Of a stretch of DNA of 64,000 bases, positions 1-8,738 are shown one piece after another. Location of the stretch: positions 1 through 64,000 of the forward strand of contig JACKAT010000008.1 of the NCBI GenBank assembly GCA_020634935.1, read 5' to 3'. Each line of letters begins with the position of its first letter. Position 1 is the first letter of the stretch. The notes below the pieces were generated by a model. That model saw nothing but the letters and a program-made list of their open reading frames with translations. It was not told the DNA's origin and searched no databases. The position numbers and the translations under genes are program-made. The DNA is from Anaerolineales bacterium (GTDB lineage Bacteria; Chloroflexota; Anaerolineae; 4572-78; J111).

Positions 1-1203
1 ATCGCTGTAGGTGGGAAAAAAAGCGTCGAATAGATGCAGGCCGTTTTTGGCCAGCGACGGGTTCAGCCGGGTGGGTGAAAAAATGCCGACGACTCGACGG
101 CATTGGGGGGTCATGGTGATGGGCGCTTCGGTAAAAAGCGGCTCGCGGGTGGCGCAGAACAGGGCAGCGCATTCAACGCCTGTGAGGTGGGTTAGCCGAG
201 TCACATAATCGGCCGGGAGATGGTCCGGGCCAACCAGGTGGATCAAGGCGCGGGGACCGCCGTTGTGCAGCACAAACCGGCTGCGCACCCGGCGGCCGGC
301 GGCCAGTTGAACGCCGACGGCCCGGCCGGCCTCAACGCTAATGGCCGCGACCGGCGATCGCAAAAACAACGCGCCGCCCGCCTGGCGCAGAGAGGTTACC
401 AGCGCCTTGACAATCGAGCGCACTCCCCCGGCGGGCATCGCAAAATCCTGGCCGGCGGTCCGGCCATCGAGGGTAATTTGAATGTACTCACTGGCCGGCA
501 TAGCCCGGCTGCTCAGCCCGGAGGCCGTGGCCGCGATGGCGTCAACCGCCGCCAGCAAGTTGGCCTCTTGGCTAAACGCGGCCACATAATCAGCGGCGGA
601 GATGTGGTCGAGGGCTGGGTCCCCGGCCTCCAACTGTCGCTTGCCGCTTAGGATGGCTTTTAGCCACGTTTTACGACCCGCTGCGGAGACCAGATCGAAT
701 AGACTGCTGTACCGGCGGCCGTCGGGAAAGCGGATCGAATACTGCTCGGTCAGGCCCGCTGCCTTGAGCGAGACGTAATCGATATCGAGCTGCAAGTCGG
801 CCAGAAAACGACCAATATGGCTGTTAGGGCCTAAGTTGGTCCAGGCTCCGGTCGTGACCGCCGCGCTTTTGTAGTCGATTTCGGTGTAGCGCCCGCCGGG
901 AAAACCGAGCTTTTCAAACACCGCCACGCTGTACCCGGCCTGGGCCAGCGCCGCCCCTGCCATCAGCCCGCCAATCCCGCTGCCGATAATCGATACCTCG
1001 TACTCGTCGGCGATGCGCGGCCGGTAGGGCTTAAGCGGCGCGTCGGGTATAAAACAGTCGTTGGGGCAGGCGTAGACGCATAGATTGCAGTCGGTACAGT
1101 TTTGAGGGATAACTTCGGCCCAGCCGTCCGTTTTGAGGGCATCATAGGGGCAAACCAGCACGCAGTATCCGCAGCCGGTGCAGAGCGACTTGTTTAGTTT
1201 CAT
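1..1203 (-). CDS. Ferredoxin-fused FAD oxidoreductase (CrtI-like), cut by window edge
   Basis: An uninterrupted minus-strand frame runs from ATG at 1203 off the left edge (401 codons seen, C-terminus missing). Residues 1-50 form a 2x[4Fe-4S] ferredoxin domain, with cysteines C8, C11, C14, C18 and C36, C39, C42, C46 in two CxxCxxCxxxCP clusters. Residues 69-98 form an FAD-binding Rossmann motif (IIGSGIGG, then VFEK). The rest resembles phytoene-desaturase/amine-oxidase-type flavoproteins. A cytoplasmic redox enzyme is likely; the substrate cannot be told. It begins 20 nt downstream of the nfo stop on the same strand, so the two may be co-transcribed. A ferredoxin domain fused to a CrtI-like flavoprotein suggests electrons are passed between iron-sulfur centres and FAD. 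Confidence 0.82.
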   Translation of the reverse strand, partial: MKLNKSLCTGCGYCVLVCPYDALKTDGWAEVIPQNCTDCNLCVYACPNDCFIPDAPLKPYRPRIADEYEVSIIGSGIGGLMAGAALAQAGYSVAVFEKLGFPGGRYTEIDYKSAAVTTGAWTNLGPNSHIGRFLADLQLDIDYVSLKAAGLTEQYSIRFPDGRRYSSLFDLVSAAGRKTWLKAILSGKRQLEAGDPALDHISAADYVAAFSQEANLLAAVDAIAATASGLSSRAMPASEYIQITLDGRTAGQDFAMPAGGVRSIVKALVTSLRQAGGALFLRSPVAAISVEAGRAVGVQLAAGRRVRSRFVLHNGGPRALIHLVGPDHLPADYVTRLTHLTGVECAALFCATREPLFTEAPITMTPQCRRVVGIFSPTRLNPSLAKNGLHLFDAFFPTYSD

Positions 1204-1223
1204 CCGTCATCGTTCATCATTCA

Positions 1224-2069
1224 TCATTTGATCAGTCCTCGCAGCGCCGCCAAATTCCGCAGGTTATCCTCCGGGTCTTGATCGACCGGCGTTTCCAATA
1301 AGAAGGGAACTTTTTGGAAGCGAGGATCGTTTAGAAAATAACCGAATGGTTCAAGGCCGATGTAGCCCTGACCAATGTGCGTGTGGCGATCGACGCGGCT
1401 GCCTAAATCCTTGGTCGAGTCATTGACGTGAATGACGGTCAGCCGGTCGAGGCCAATGACCTGATCAAAGGTATCGATCATGGCCTGATACGTCTCCGGC
1501 GTCCGAAATTCGTACCCTGCGGCCAGTGCGTGGCAGGTATCGAAACAAACGGCCAGCCGCTCGCTCTGCCGGCAAGCGGTGATGATCTGGTTGATCTCGG
1601 CAAAGGTCGAGCCCAGAGTTGTCCCTTGGCCGGCTGTAATCTCTACAGCAACCTTCACCGCCACAGCGGGCAGCCGCTCATGCACGATATCCAGGCCTTG
1701 CGATACCCGGGCCAGGCCGGCCTCGACGCCGCTGTTAAGATGAGCGCCCGGATGAATGACCAGATACGGGATTTTCAACAGTTCGCATCGCTCTAGCTCA
1801 ACAATTAACGCCTCGATCGACTTATGCCAGACGGCGTCGTCGGCCGTACCAAGATTGAGCAGGTAACTGGCGTGGCAGACCACCGGTGTAATCCCGCATT
1901 CAGCTTGCCGGGCATGGTAGCGTTCGATCTCATCCGGTTTAAGCGGATTGGCTTTCCATTGGCGATTAGATTTGGTAAAAATTTGAAAGGCGGTACAATT
2001 CAATTCAATCGCTCGTTTGAAAGACGTATCAACGCCGCCGGCCACCGAGACATGAGCTCCAAGTAACAT
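1224..2069 (-). CDS. nfo: Endonuclease IV (AP endonuclease)
   Basis: 281 residues, the usual length of Nfo. The protein opens MLLGAHVSVAGG and carries the zinc-site blocks VIHPGAH, VEITAGQG, CFDTCHALAAGY, VIHVNDSTKDLGSRVDRH and HIGQGYIG in family order. It cleaves 5' of abasic sites in base excision repair and binds three zinc ions. Another base-excision enzyme, mutY, lies about 1 kb away on the same strand, separated by a receiver gene on the other strand. The ferredoxin-flavoprotein gene follows after 20 nt. Confidence 0.96.
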   Translation of the reverse strand: MLLGAHVSVAGGVDTSFKRAIELNCTAFQIFTKSNRQWKANPLKPDEIERYHARQAECGITPVVCHASYLLNLGTADDAVWHKSIEALIVELERCELLKIPYLVIHPGAHLNSGVEAGLARVSQGLDIVHERLPAVAVKVAVEITAGQGTTLGSTFAEINQIITACRQSERLAVCFDTCHALAAGYEFRTPETYQAMIDTFDQVIGLDRLTVIHVNDSTKDLGSRVDRHTHIGQGYIGLEPFGYFLNDPRFQKVPFLLETPVDQDPEDNLRNLAALRGLIK

Positions 2070-2240
2070 TAACTAATTTCCTTTACAATTCTAATGGGTT
2101 AGCTATGAAATTCTTTTACAATTTGGTAGAATTGGCTGTAACCTTATCTCAGGATTACAGACTCTGTAGCAAGAGCACCAAACTCACCACGCCAAACTAT
2201 ACCATATACCATCCATTCGAGCGAAGAGAGGGTAAGCGCC

Positions 2241-2738
2241 ATGAGTCAGATAAATGAAGTATTGCCAGCCTATAACATCTGGCCCGACGAAATCAAAATT
2301 TTAGTCATCGATGATGAACAGGATATATTGAACTTAATCCGGCTGTCGCTGGAGCCGGCCGGTTTTCGGATTCTGCGGACCACCCGGCCTGAAGAGGGGC
2401 TGGAGCTGGCTCGCCGCGAGAAACCGGACCTGCTCATTTTAGATATTATGATGCCCGGTCTCAATGGGCTGGATTTACTACGCCGTATCCGCCGCAACCC
2501 GGCGCTGGCCCAGATACCGGTGATCATTGTCTCGGCTCGGGTCAGCAGCGCCGACCAAATTCGTATGCTTCAGATTGCCTTTGATGTGGAGAGTGAGGTC
2601 GATGCCTATGTCGGCAAACCCTTCGACCCCGGTTATTTATTGAAAACGGTCAAAACGGTGTTATTAAACCATCGAGATTTTCTGCTGGCCAAACAGCAAG
2701 GGCAAGCTCCACGGATTATGTCTGTCCCATTTCACTAA
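2241..2738 (+). CDS. Single-domain response regulator (receiver)
   Basis: 165 residues. A CheY-like receiver occupies about residues 16-150: acidic pair in VIDDEQ, phospho-acceptor Asp in LLILDIMMPGLNG, Thr/Ser position in VIIVSAR and conserved Lys in YVGKPFDP. There is a 15-residue N-terminal extension and no output domain, so it probably passes phosphate or binds a partner. An AGAGAGGGTAAG ribosome site precedes ATG 2241. No kinase is adjacent. It converges on mutY across two inverted repeats. Confidence 0.9.
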   Translation: MSQINEVLPAYNIWPDEIKILVIDDEQDILNLIRLSLEPAGFRILRTTRPEEGLELARREKPDLLILDIMMPGLNGLDLLRRIRRNPALAQIPVIIVSARVSSADQIRMLQIAFDVESEVDAYVGKPFDPGYLLKTVKTVLLNHRDFLLAKQQGQAPRIMSVPFH

Positions 2739-2766
2739 TACTCTGAGTTCGATAATTAAAGTCGAA

Positions 2767-2927
2767 CATGTCATTTCGTAGCCGGAGGCGGAGAAATCCC
2801 TCAGACGTCCCCATAAATGAAACCTTCGCCGGGAAAAAGGGGCATTGTCGCTTCAAATTTTCCCCGCCGGACCACTTTTCATCGTATTGTCATAGGGATT
2901 TCTCCGCTAGCGCTCCGAAATGACATG
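2767..2927. repeat. MITE-like element with TCATTTCG...GAGAAATCCCT ends
   Basis: Imperfect terminal inverted repeats of about 34 bp lie at 2767-2801 and 2894-2927: both read CATGTCATTTCG inward and share GCGGAGAAATCCCT. The 92-bp interior has no coding sense. Ends of this sort (GTCATTTCG...GAGAAATC) are typical of non-autonomous dispersed repeats in many bacterial genomes. Only one copy is in this window. Confidence 0.65.
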
Positions 2928-2983
2928 AAGGGCGTCTATTTCCGAACTCAGGTTAATACTCTGAACGTCCCTGCTGGCTAGTC

Positions 2984-3061
2984 AATGTCATTAAGTTAGT
3001 GTAATGGAGTCGAGGCTTTAGCCGGCTGAAGCCTCGACTCCGGTCTAAACTTAATGACATT
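2984..3061. terminator. Long two-tier hairpin between convergent genes
   Basis: The outer arms AATGTCATTAAGTT (2984-2997) and AACTTAATGACATT (3048-3061) are perfect inverted repeats. An inner stem pairs GGAGTCGAGGCTT (3006-3018) with its complement at 3029-3041 around a short loop. It lies between the plus-strand receiver gene and minus-strand mutY, so it could end transcription both ways, although no T-run follows. It may equally be a small palindromic repeat. Confidence 0.5.
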
Positions 3062-3086
3062 GGCTGGCTAGTTGGGCGTGATGGCT

Positions 3087-4187
3087 TTAGCCATGCAGTG
3101 CGGTGATGATCTGCTCATCGGTGCGGGGGAAGGCATAGCGATCCAGCTCAGCCAGCGTGACCCAGCGCCAGTCGGCCACCTGGAGAGCTTGGGGGACGCC
3201 GCTGATCAAACGGCAGTGGTAGGCGTATAACGTAATCTTGAAGTGGGTGTAGCTGTGTTTGACCGTTACTAAGGGCTCAACCACCTCTATTTCAAGACCC
3301 AACTCTTCGCGAATTTCGCGGCGCAAACAGTCAGGCAAACTCTCATCGGGTTGGCGCTTGCCGCCCGGAAACTCCCACAACCCGCCTAACATACCGTCGA
3401 GTGGCCTTTGGGCAATTAACACCCGATCGTCCTCGGGCCGGTGGATTACGGCGGCCGTTACATCGTAATGGGGCAGAGATTTTTTACCCGACCGCGCCGG
3501 GAGAGCATGCTCCAAACCACGCTGCCGGGCCTCGCACAAGTCCTGAACCGGACAGTCAGGACAGCGCGGCGAGCGGGGCAGGCAAATCAAAGCGCCAAAT
3601 TCGATCAGCGTTTCGGTCCAGTCGCCGGGCTCCTGCGGATCGACCAGCTCCGTGGCGATGGTCTGAATCTGCACCGCCCCGATGCCTTGTTTAACATTAC
3701 TATCAATCGCAAAAAGCCGGGCCAGAACCCGCTTGACATTGCCATCGACCGCAGGCACCACTTCCCCAAAAGCAATCGACGCTACCGCCCCGGCCGTATA
3801 GTGACCAAAACCGGGCAAACTCAGCAGATCATTGTAGTTATCCGGCAGTTGGCCGTCCCACTTTTCAATAATTTTACCGGCCGCGTTGTGCAAGTTGCGA
3901 GCGCGGGCGTAATAGCCCAATCCCTCCCAAACTTTAAGCACGTCATCTAATGGCGCTTCGGCCAGATCGACCAGCGTCGGGAATTGTTCCAAAAAGCGCT
4001 CATAGTACGGGATAACCGTCACCACCTGCGTCTGTTGCAGCATGACCTCGGATATCCAGATGCGGTAGGGAGAAAGTTCACCCCGCCAGGGCAGGTTGCG
4101 TTTGTTTCGATAAAACCAGTCCAGCAGACGCGTCCGGAGCGGCTCGATTTTGTCAATTTGATCCGTCAAAAACTCGGTATCTGGCAC
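3087..4187 (-). CDS. mutY: A/G-specific adenine glycosylase MutY
   Basis: 366 residues. An HhH-GPD glycosylase domain covers about residues 20-200, with catalytic Glu47 (SEVMLQQTQV) and Asp148 (VPAVDGNVKR). The [4Fe-4S] ligands are C202, C209, C212 and C218. A C-terminal NUDIX-like domain (about 235-360) carries the recognisable box GGLWEFPGGK...REIREELG, used in this family to recognise 8-oxoguanine. It removes adenine mispaired with 8-oxoG. Its start overlaps the end of the upstream menC-like gene by 35 bp, suggesting one transcript from the acyltransferase and racemase genes. Confidence 0.96.
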   Translation of the reverse strand: MPDTEFLTDQIDKIEPLRTRLLDWFYRNKRNLPWRGELSPYRIWISEVMLQQTQVVTVIPYYERFLEQFPTLVDLAEAPLDDVLKVWEGLGYYARARNLHNAAGKIIEKWDGQLPDNYNDLLSLPGFGHYTAGAVASIAFGEVVPAVDGNVKRVLARLFAIDSNVKQGIGAVQIQTIATELVDPQEPGDWTETLIEFGALICLPRSPRCPDCPVQDLCEARQRGLEHALPARSGKKSLPHYDVTAAVIHRPEDDRVLIAQRPLDGMLGGLWEFPGGKRQPDESLPDCLRREIREELGLEIEVVEPLVTVKHSYTHFKITLYAYHCRLISGVPQALQVADWRWVTLAELDRYAFPRTDEQIITALHG

Positions 4188-5271
4188 GGGCTTTTTCCAT
4201 TCGATTCATTAAGATGTTAACGCCGATTCCGGGGCCGCTGGGCACGGTCAACGTTGAGTCCTCACGATTTAGCTCAAAAATGGGTTCGGCAATATCTTCC
4301 GCGTAGTAGCGGGCCGAGGCCGAAATATCGCCGGGAAGCGTGAAATTCGGCATGGTTGCCAGATGCACATTGGTGGCCCGGCCAACCCCGGTTTCCAGCA
4401 TACCGCCGCACCACATGTCCAGTCCGGCTGCCGCGGACATATCATGAATTTTGATGGCGTTGGTCAAACCACCCACCCGGCCCACTTTCATATTAAAAAT
4501 ACGGCAGGCCTTTAACTCAATCGCCGCTTGCGCATGTTCCGGGGAGTGAATACTTTCATCTAGACACACCGCCGTTTTGATTTGAGCCTGAAGTTTGGCG
4601 TGGTCAAAAATATCATCATAGTAGAGCGGCTGTTCAACCATCAGCAGGTCGTAATCATCCAACGCCTGTAAGATAGCCACATCGGCCAAAGTAAATGCGG
4701 AGTTGGCATCGCCCATCAGCTTAATATGGGGGTGGCGCGCTCGCACCGCCGCGATCGGCTCGACTTCCCAGCCCGGTTCAATTTTCATTTTGATCCGCCG
4801 GTAGCCTAACTCAACAAATTGGTCAATGCGATCCAGCAAAGCTGGGAGGGTGGGCTGGATACCGATGCTAACGCCCACCTCAACCCGATCTCGAACGCCG
4901 CCTAACTTTTGCCACAGCGGGACGCCTTCAGCTCTGGCCAGCAAATCCCAGACCGCATTCTCCAGACCGGCTTTGGCCATCTGATGCCCGCGCACTTTTT
5001 TGAAATGGCGGATTGCATCTGACGGCGACTCAACCTCAAGCCCAATACACGGCGACACCAGATAATCGCTAAGGATGTGCCAGGCGGTCGTCACCGTTTC
5101 ATAGGAGTAGCCCGGATCCGTCGACGCGACGACCTCGCCCCAGCCGGTTACTCCCTCACTATAGACGGCCACCAAAATACACGAGCGCTCTATTTGGGTG
5201 CCAAAGCTGGTCCTAAACGGATGAACCAACTGCTGCGAGATGTGATGCAGTTCAACACGCTCTATTTTCAT
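4153..5271 (-). CDS. menC: MenC-family enolase-superfamily enzyme (OSBS / N-succinylamino acid racemase)
   Basis: 372 residues, full length for the MenC/NSAR subgroup of the enolase superfamily. Catalytic residues are all present: K161 and K163 (RIKMKIEPG), metal ligands D188 (GDANSAF), E213 (VEQPL), D238 (LDES) and K262 (NMKVGRVGG). The numbering matches characterised NSAR/OSBS enzymes within a residue. The family makes o-succinylbenzoate in menaquinone synthesis and/or racemises N-succinylamino acids. No other men genes are near. A GNAT acyltransferase of the COG3375 type lies 10 nt upstream, an arrangement known from the D-amino-acid N-succinyl pathway, so NSAR activity is the better guess. 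The symbol denotes the family. Confidence 0.88.
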   Translation of the reverse strand: MKIERVELHHISQQLVHPFRTSFGTQIERSCILVAVYSEGVTGWGEVVASTDPGYSYETVTTAWHILSDYLVSPCIGLEVESPSDAIRHFKKVRGHQMAKAGLENAVWDLLARAEGVPLWQKLGGVRDRVEVGVSIGIQPTLPALLDRIDQFVELGYRRIKMKIEPGWEVEPIAAVRARHPHIKLMGDANSAFTLADVAILQALDDYDLLMVEQPLYYDDIFDHAKLQAQIKTAVCLDESIHSPEHAQAAIELKACRIFNMKVGRVGGLTNAIKIHDMSAAAGLDMWCGGMLETGVGRATNVHLATMPNFTLPGDISASARYYAEDIAEPIFELNREDSTLTVPSGPGIGVNILMNRMEKARARYRVFDGSN

Positions 5272-5280
5272 TGAATCTCC

Positions 5281-6105
5281 TTAATCATTCTGCCAATTTT
5301 TTTGTAAGAGATAATAATTTCGATCGCCGCGCCGCAAAAAATCGACAGCGGTGTAACCATTTTCAAAAGCGGTTTGAAAAATTTGGCGCGTTTGAAGCCG
5401 CCAGGTCAAGGCAACCTCCGGCCGGCTCGCCTTGAGCTGGCTGAGATCGGCCGGGATTTCAACCAGACAGCGCCAGCCATGAGGCTGATCAAACTGGTCC
5501 GGGGCTGACACCCCAGCGGAGTGAGGTTGGCCCGGATTAAGAATAGGACAGGCCAGCGCATCAACCGCCGGCGCGAGGTCTTGCCCCCCCAGCCGCCGGT
5601 TAACGTGCGGCGAGTCGAGCCACCAGGCTACGGTGAAGCGGTCGCTGGGTAAGCCCTGGTTGATGGCATCGGTCATTTCGCCATAGAGGTTGGGGGTGTA
5701 AGTGTTCCCGACCGCGCCTAGCTTGCGTAAATTAAAGCGGGCGTTGCGGCCTTGCAGGGGATCGAACGTCCAGGTCATAAGCTTGATGCCTAAGGCCAGG
5801 GCGGCTTCGCGCTGAGCCAATTTGATAGCATAGCCCAGGCCTTGATCCTGGCGATCCGGCAGCACCCCGGCCTGATGCGAGGCAATTTTGAGCCGGCCAT
5901 CGGCCGTTAGCGCCGGAAAGCCAAAGGCAAAGCCGACGGGTTTGTCTTGGTCCAAGGCGAGCAAAACCACCCCACCTTCTTTAGCCATCGTCAACAGCAA
6001 ATGAAAAGGGACGACTCCGGCGCTGTACCCCCAAATATCGGCCTGAAGCTGTTCAATAGCTCGGCAATCCTCGGGAGTACGGGCCGCGCGAATGATAATC
6101 GACAT
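5281..6105 (-). CDS. GNAT acyltransferase (COG3375-like), racemase partner
   Basis: 274 residues. The N-terminal GNAT fold (about 1-150) has the acetyl-CoA-binding stretch SHQAGVLPDRQDQGLGYAIKLAQRE and then MTWTFDPLQGRNARFNLRKLGA, characteristic of COG3375 proteins. The C-terminal half is the family's specific extension. It sits 10 nt upstream of the menC-like gene, so the two are almost certainly co-transcribed. In characterised relatives the pair encodes an N-succinyltransferase acting on D-amino acids plus the racemase. Assignment of substrate here is inference. Confidence 0.8.
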   Translation of the reverse strand: MSIIIRAARTPEDCRAIEQLQADIWGYSAGVVPFHLLLTMAKEGGVVLLALDQDKPVGFAFGFPALTADGRLKIASHQAGVLPDRQDQGLGYAIKLAQREAALALGIKLMTWTFDPLQGRNARFNLRKLGAVGNTYTPNLYGEMTDAINQGLPSDRFTVAWWLDSPHVNRRLGGQDLAPAVDALACPILNPGQPHSAGVSAPDQFDQPHGWRCLVEIPADLSQLKASRPEVALTWRLQTRQIFQTAFENGYTAVDFLRRGDRNYYLLQKNWQND

Positions 6106-6189
6106 AGATCAGTTAGCCTACTTGAAAGCCTATTTTTGAATGCGAGCATATCCCCTTTAACAGGGACCGCTCTCGTTGAATGGTCAAAT

Positions 6190-6324
6190 GTAAGTGTTCA
6201 GCTATCAGCCTTCAGCCGTCAGCTTTAACGCTAAAGATAACGTTTGGGCCTTCATGACCGGCTGTGTAACCCAAACATTTGCTAAAACAAGTAAAAAGCT
6301 GATAGCTAAGGGTTGAACGCTTAC
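6190..6324. mobile_element. MITE-like element, GTAAGCGTTCA family, copy A
   Basis: 135 bp with terminal inverted repeats: left GTAAGTGTTCAGC, right (read inward) GTAAGCGTTCAAC. Its reverse complement aligns along its whole length with the 137-bp copy at 33043-33179, sharing AGCCGGTC in the middle and GCTGAAGGCTGATAGCTGAAC near one end. There is no coding capacity. It lies in the 475-bp gap between the divergent acyltransferase and SurA-like genes. Confidence 0.75.
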
Positions 6325-6467
6325 GGTCAAATCAGTAATTTTGAGCCTGAATTATAGCTCCCCAGCCCAAGAGTAGCTATTCTTGAATTCTACGCTAACA
6401 CTGAGATTGGGCAATTCATCCGTTGGTGCCAGGCCGTTAAATCTATTTACATAATATTGGGTTGGGA

Positions 6468-6496
6468 TTGCATTTTCAAACCTATCAGTGTATAAT
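6468..6496 (+). promoter_or_regulatory. Sigma70-type promoter of the SurA-like gene
   Basis: TTGCAT (6468-6473) is separated by 17 bp from a perfect TATAAT (6491-6496). Predicted transcription would start near 6503 and read into the gene starting at 6581. Confidence 0.6.
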
Positions 6497-6580
6497 GGTT
6501 CGAGATGACACTATATATTGTGTGGATATCAATTAAATTGTCAAGATGTAGTATCTATAACCTCAACATCAGTTATTAAT

Positions 6581-7273
6581 GTGTGGTATCGTCTTTTACT
6601 AATTATTTTTATCGGCTTGGGTTGCAGTTTCGGATCGAGGCTGGGTTTAGCGCCGGAATCGACCGGTACAAACGAATCAACCAGTTCATCGCCGGTTAGC
6701 TTCTCAACCGCCACGCCGGTCTTGGCCTTGGTAGGGGAGGGTGAGACATCGGTAGCTGGGCCGGAGCAAACCGCCGCAACCGAACCCGCTTTGGCAGCGC
6801 GGGTTAATGGTGAGCCGATTTTACTGGAGCGCTACCAGGCCCACGTAGCTCAAATGGAGCAGGCGTTTAACCGGCAAGAACCGGACGACAACGCCAGTCA
6901 GATGACGATGACCGAGCTTCGACAGCAGGTATTAGAGGGGTTGATCGAGCAAAAGGTTATCGAGCAGCAGGCGGATGCGTTGGGTATCTCGGTGTCTCAA
7001 GAAACGGTTGAAGCCGAAGTCCAGCGATTCATGGTCGAGATTGGGCCTCAGGCCCAGTTTGAGACCTGGTTGGCTGACAACGGTTTGACTAATGCCATGT
7101 TTTTGACCGATTTACGGTCTCAGTTAATCGCTAACCAGGTCTTTGAACAAGTGACTCACAATGTGGTCGAGGAAACCATTGAGGCCACCCACCGTCAAAA
7201 ACAGGTCGTTTTTGACGAATGGTTAGCTCAAAAACGGGCTGAAGCGGTAGTCGAAACGTACGTTGACCCGTAG
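6581..7273 (+). CDS. Lipoprotein with SurA-type N-terminal domain, no PPIase domain
   Basis: The start chosen is GTG 6581 (230 residues), because translation there opens MWYRLLLIIFIGLGC, a lipoprotein signal with a Cys after LG. A TTG at 6518 in the same frame would put 21 hydrophilic residues before the signal. A Ser/Thr-rich spacer is followed by a SurA_N-like helical chaperone region (from ARVNGEPILLERYQ onward) and a short C-terminal helix. The parvulin (PpiC) domain normally inserted between these parts is absent. It probably acts as an extracytoplasmic folding chaperone. A 97-bp gap separates it from the next plus-strand gene. Confidence 0.7.
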   Translation: MWYRLLLIIFIGLGCSFGSRLGLAPESTGTNESTSSSPVSFSTATPVLALVGEGETSVAGPEQTAATEPALAARVNGEPILLERYQAHVAQMEQAFNRQEPDDNASQMTMTELRQQVLEGLIEQKVIEQQADALGISVSQETVEAEVQRFMVEIGPQAQFETWLADNGLTNAMFLTDLRSQLIANQVFEQVTHNVVEETIEATHRQKQVVFDEWLAQKRAEAVVETYVDP

Positions 7274-7370
7274 GATTGTGGACATTACCGGCATTTAGAT
7301 TATACTTGCAAGAAGGCAGACCTAATCTGCCGCTCGAAGGATAATCTTTAGCGCAAGGTAATGCAACACA

Positions 7371-8699
7371 ATGCAACAAGTACGATCAAAAAACTCTAAT
7401 TTGGGTTTATTTATTATTGTTGGCACTATGGCTATCCTGGTGATCATATTGCTGACCGCCATTGGCATTCTGATCATGGCCCGCCGGTCGAGCGCCACCA
7501 ATATTAGCCCGCTCAGTTTTATTGTTGGCGCCAATATCTTAAGCCGGCTTGATGTTGAGGCCATTGATCCGGCGCTGGCGCTGGCTTCGCTAGGCGGGGC
7601 CGACGAAACGGAAGTCATCACGGAAGCCGTGGCCAAAGTAAGGCCGGAAACCGCTCTATCGGCGCTGCTGTTCAGCCCTCAAATGAGCAATCGGGAGAGC
7701 GCCGGCGGATTTTTACAGGTGGCCTCAGCTTACACCGCTGTGGGCGATGGTGATAAAGCCGTTTTTGCTTATGAAATGGCTGGAACCATTGCCACTTTGG
7801 CCCCCGATATTCCGGATACAGCCAGGGCTGATATCTTTATTCAGGCGGGGGAGCAGCTCACAAGCTTGGAGCAGCCGGACTTAGCCAAATTTTATTTCGA
7901 TCAGGCGTTTGTGGTGGCCTCAAAAAGTTCATATTTGCAGCCGGCCCACCGGCGCACGATTTTTGAACAGCTTCATACCGGCTATCAGGCCATCGATCAA
8001 AGCGAGTCGGCTCGACGCAGCTTGAATTTTAGCGCCAACCCGCCCAAAGCTACGGTCAGCACGGTTCGTGAGCTTATTTTACCGGAAAGTCCGGGGGTGC
8101 CGCTGCCGCTGGCGGCTCAGGAAGCGGAAGCCTACCGCTGGCAAATTGCGCAGGAACTAGCCGCTATTCTGGTAGAACGAGGCGGTCACGCCCCCCAAGA
8201 GTCGATCGACCGCCTGGGGCAGGCACTGGTTGAGGAAGACGGGCAAAAGCTACCGTTTTATGAGAGCGAATTTGAGGCGACTACGCAGCTATCTGAAAAA
8301 ATTGCCATCACGCTGGCTCAAATCGATTGGCTTTCGCTCAAATATCGAGTGGCCCGCCAGGGCTATGGCTTGAGTCTGGTCCCGGATTGGGAAGCGCAGG
8401 CCGAGCAAATTCGGGCGCAGTTGACCAAAACTTACGAAACCCTGTTCGCGCTGTATGCCGATTTGACCGTTGCTCTGCCGGAGGTATCGCAAATCGAGCG
8501 AGCCAAAGAGGAACGACTGCGGCGCGAAATTTTGGCCGGTGAATTGGGACGCTATCCCAATTACCCGGAGAAACAGCGAAAAACGCAGCTTTTAGATATC
8601 ACCAACCAGCTTATGACCAGTCAGCCGGATATTAATGTTTTTGTCGCCGTCGGGACCGTTAACAATAAAGAAAAATTTACGCTGATTTCTCTAGAATAA
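7371..8699 (+). CDS. Membrane-anchored helical-repeat protein, unknown function
   Basis: 442 residues, family not recognised. A single transmembrane helix at about residues 12-37 (LGLFIIVGTMAILVIILL...) is followed by a large, probably extracytoplasmic domain. About residues 95-190 look like TPR-type helix pairs (YTAVGDGDKAVFAYEMAGTIA; AGEQLTSLEQPDLAKFYFDQA), and the rest is also predicted helical. It lies between the SurA-like lipoprotein gene and another membrane-anchored protein gene (39 bp downstream), so all three may form one surface-related unit. Confidence 0.6.
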   Translation: MQQVRSKNSNLGLFIIVGTMAILVIILLTAIGILIMARRSSATNISPLSFIVGANILSRLDVEAIDPALALASLGGADETEVITEAVAKVRPETALSALLFSPQMSNRESAGGFLQVASAYTAVGDGDKAVFAYEMAGTIATLAPDIPDTARADIFIQAGEQLTSLEQPDLAKFYFDQAFVVASKSSYLQPAHRRTIFEQLHTGYQAIDQSESARRSLNFSANPPKATVSTVRELILPESPGVPLPLAAQEAEAYRWQIAQELAAILVERGGHAPQESIDRLGQALVEEDGQKLPFYESEFEATTQLSEKIAITLAQIDWLSLKYRVARQGYGLSLVPDWEAQAEQIRAQLTKTYETLFALYADLTVALPEVSQIERAKEERLRREILAGELGRYPNYPEKQRKTQLLDITNQLMTSQPDINVFVAVGTVNNKEKFTLISLE

Positions 8700-8738
8700 A
8701 ACGAATAGGGTATTTGGGTTTAAAGAAGGAGAAAATTT

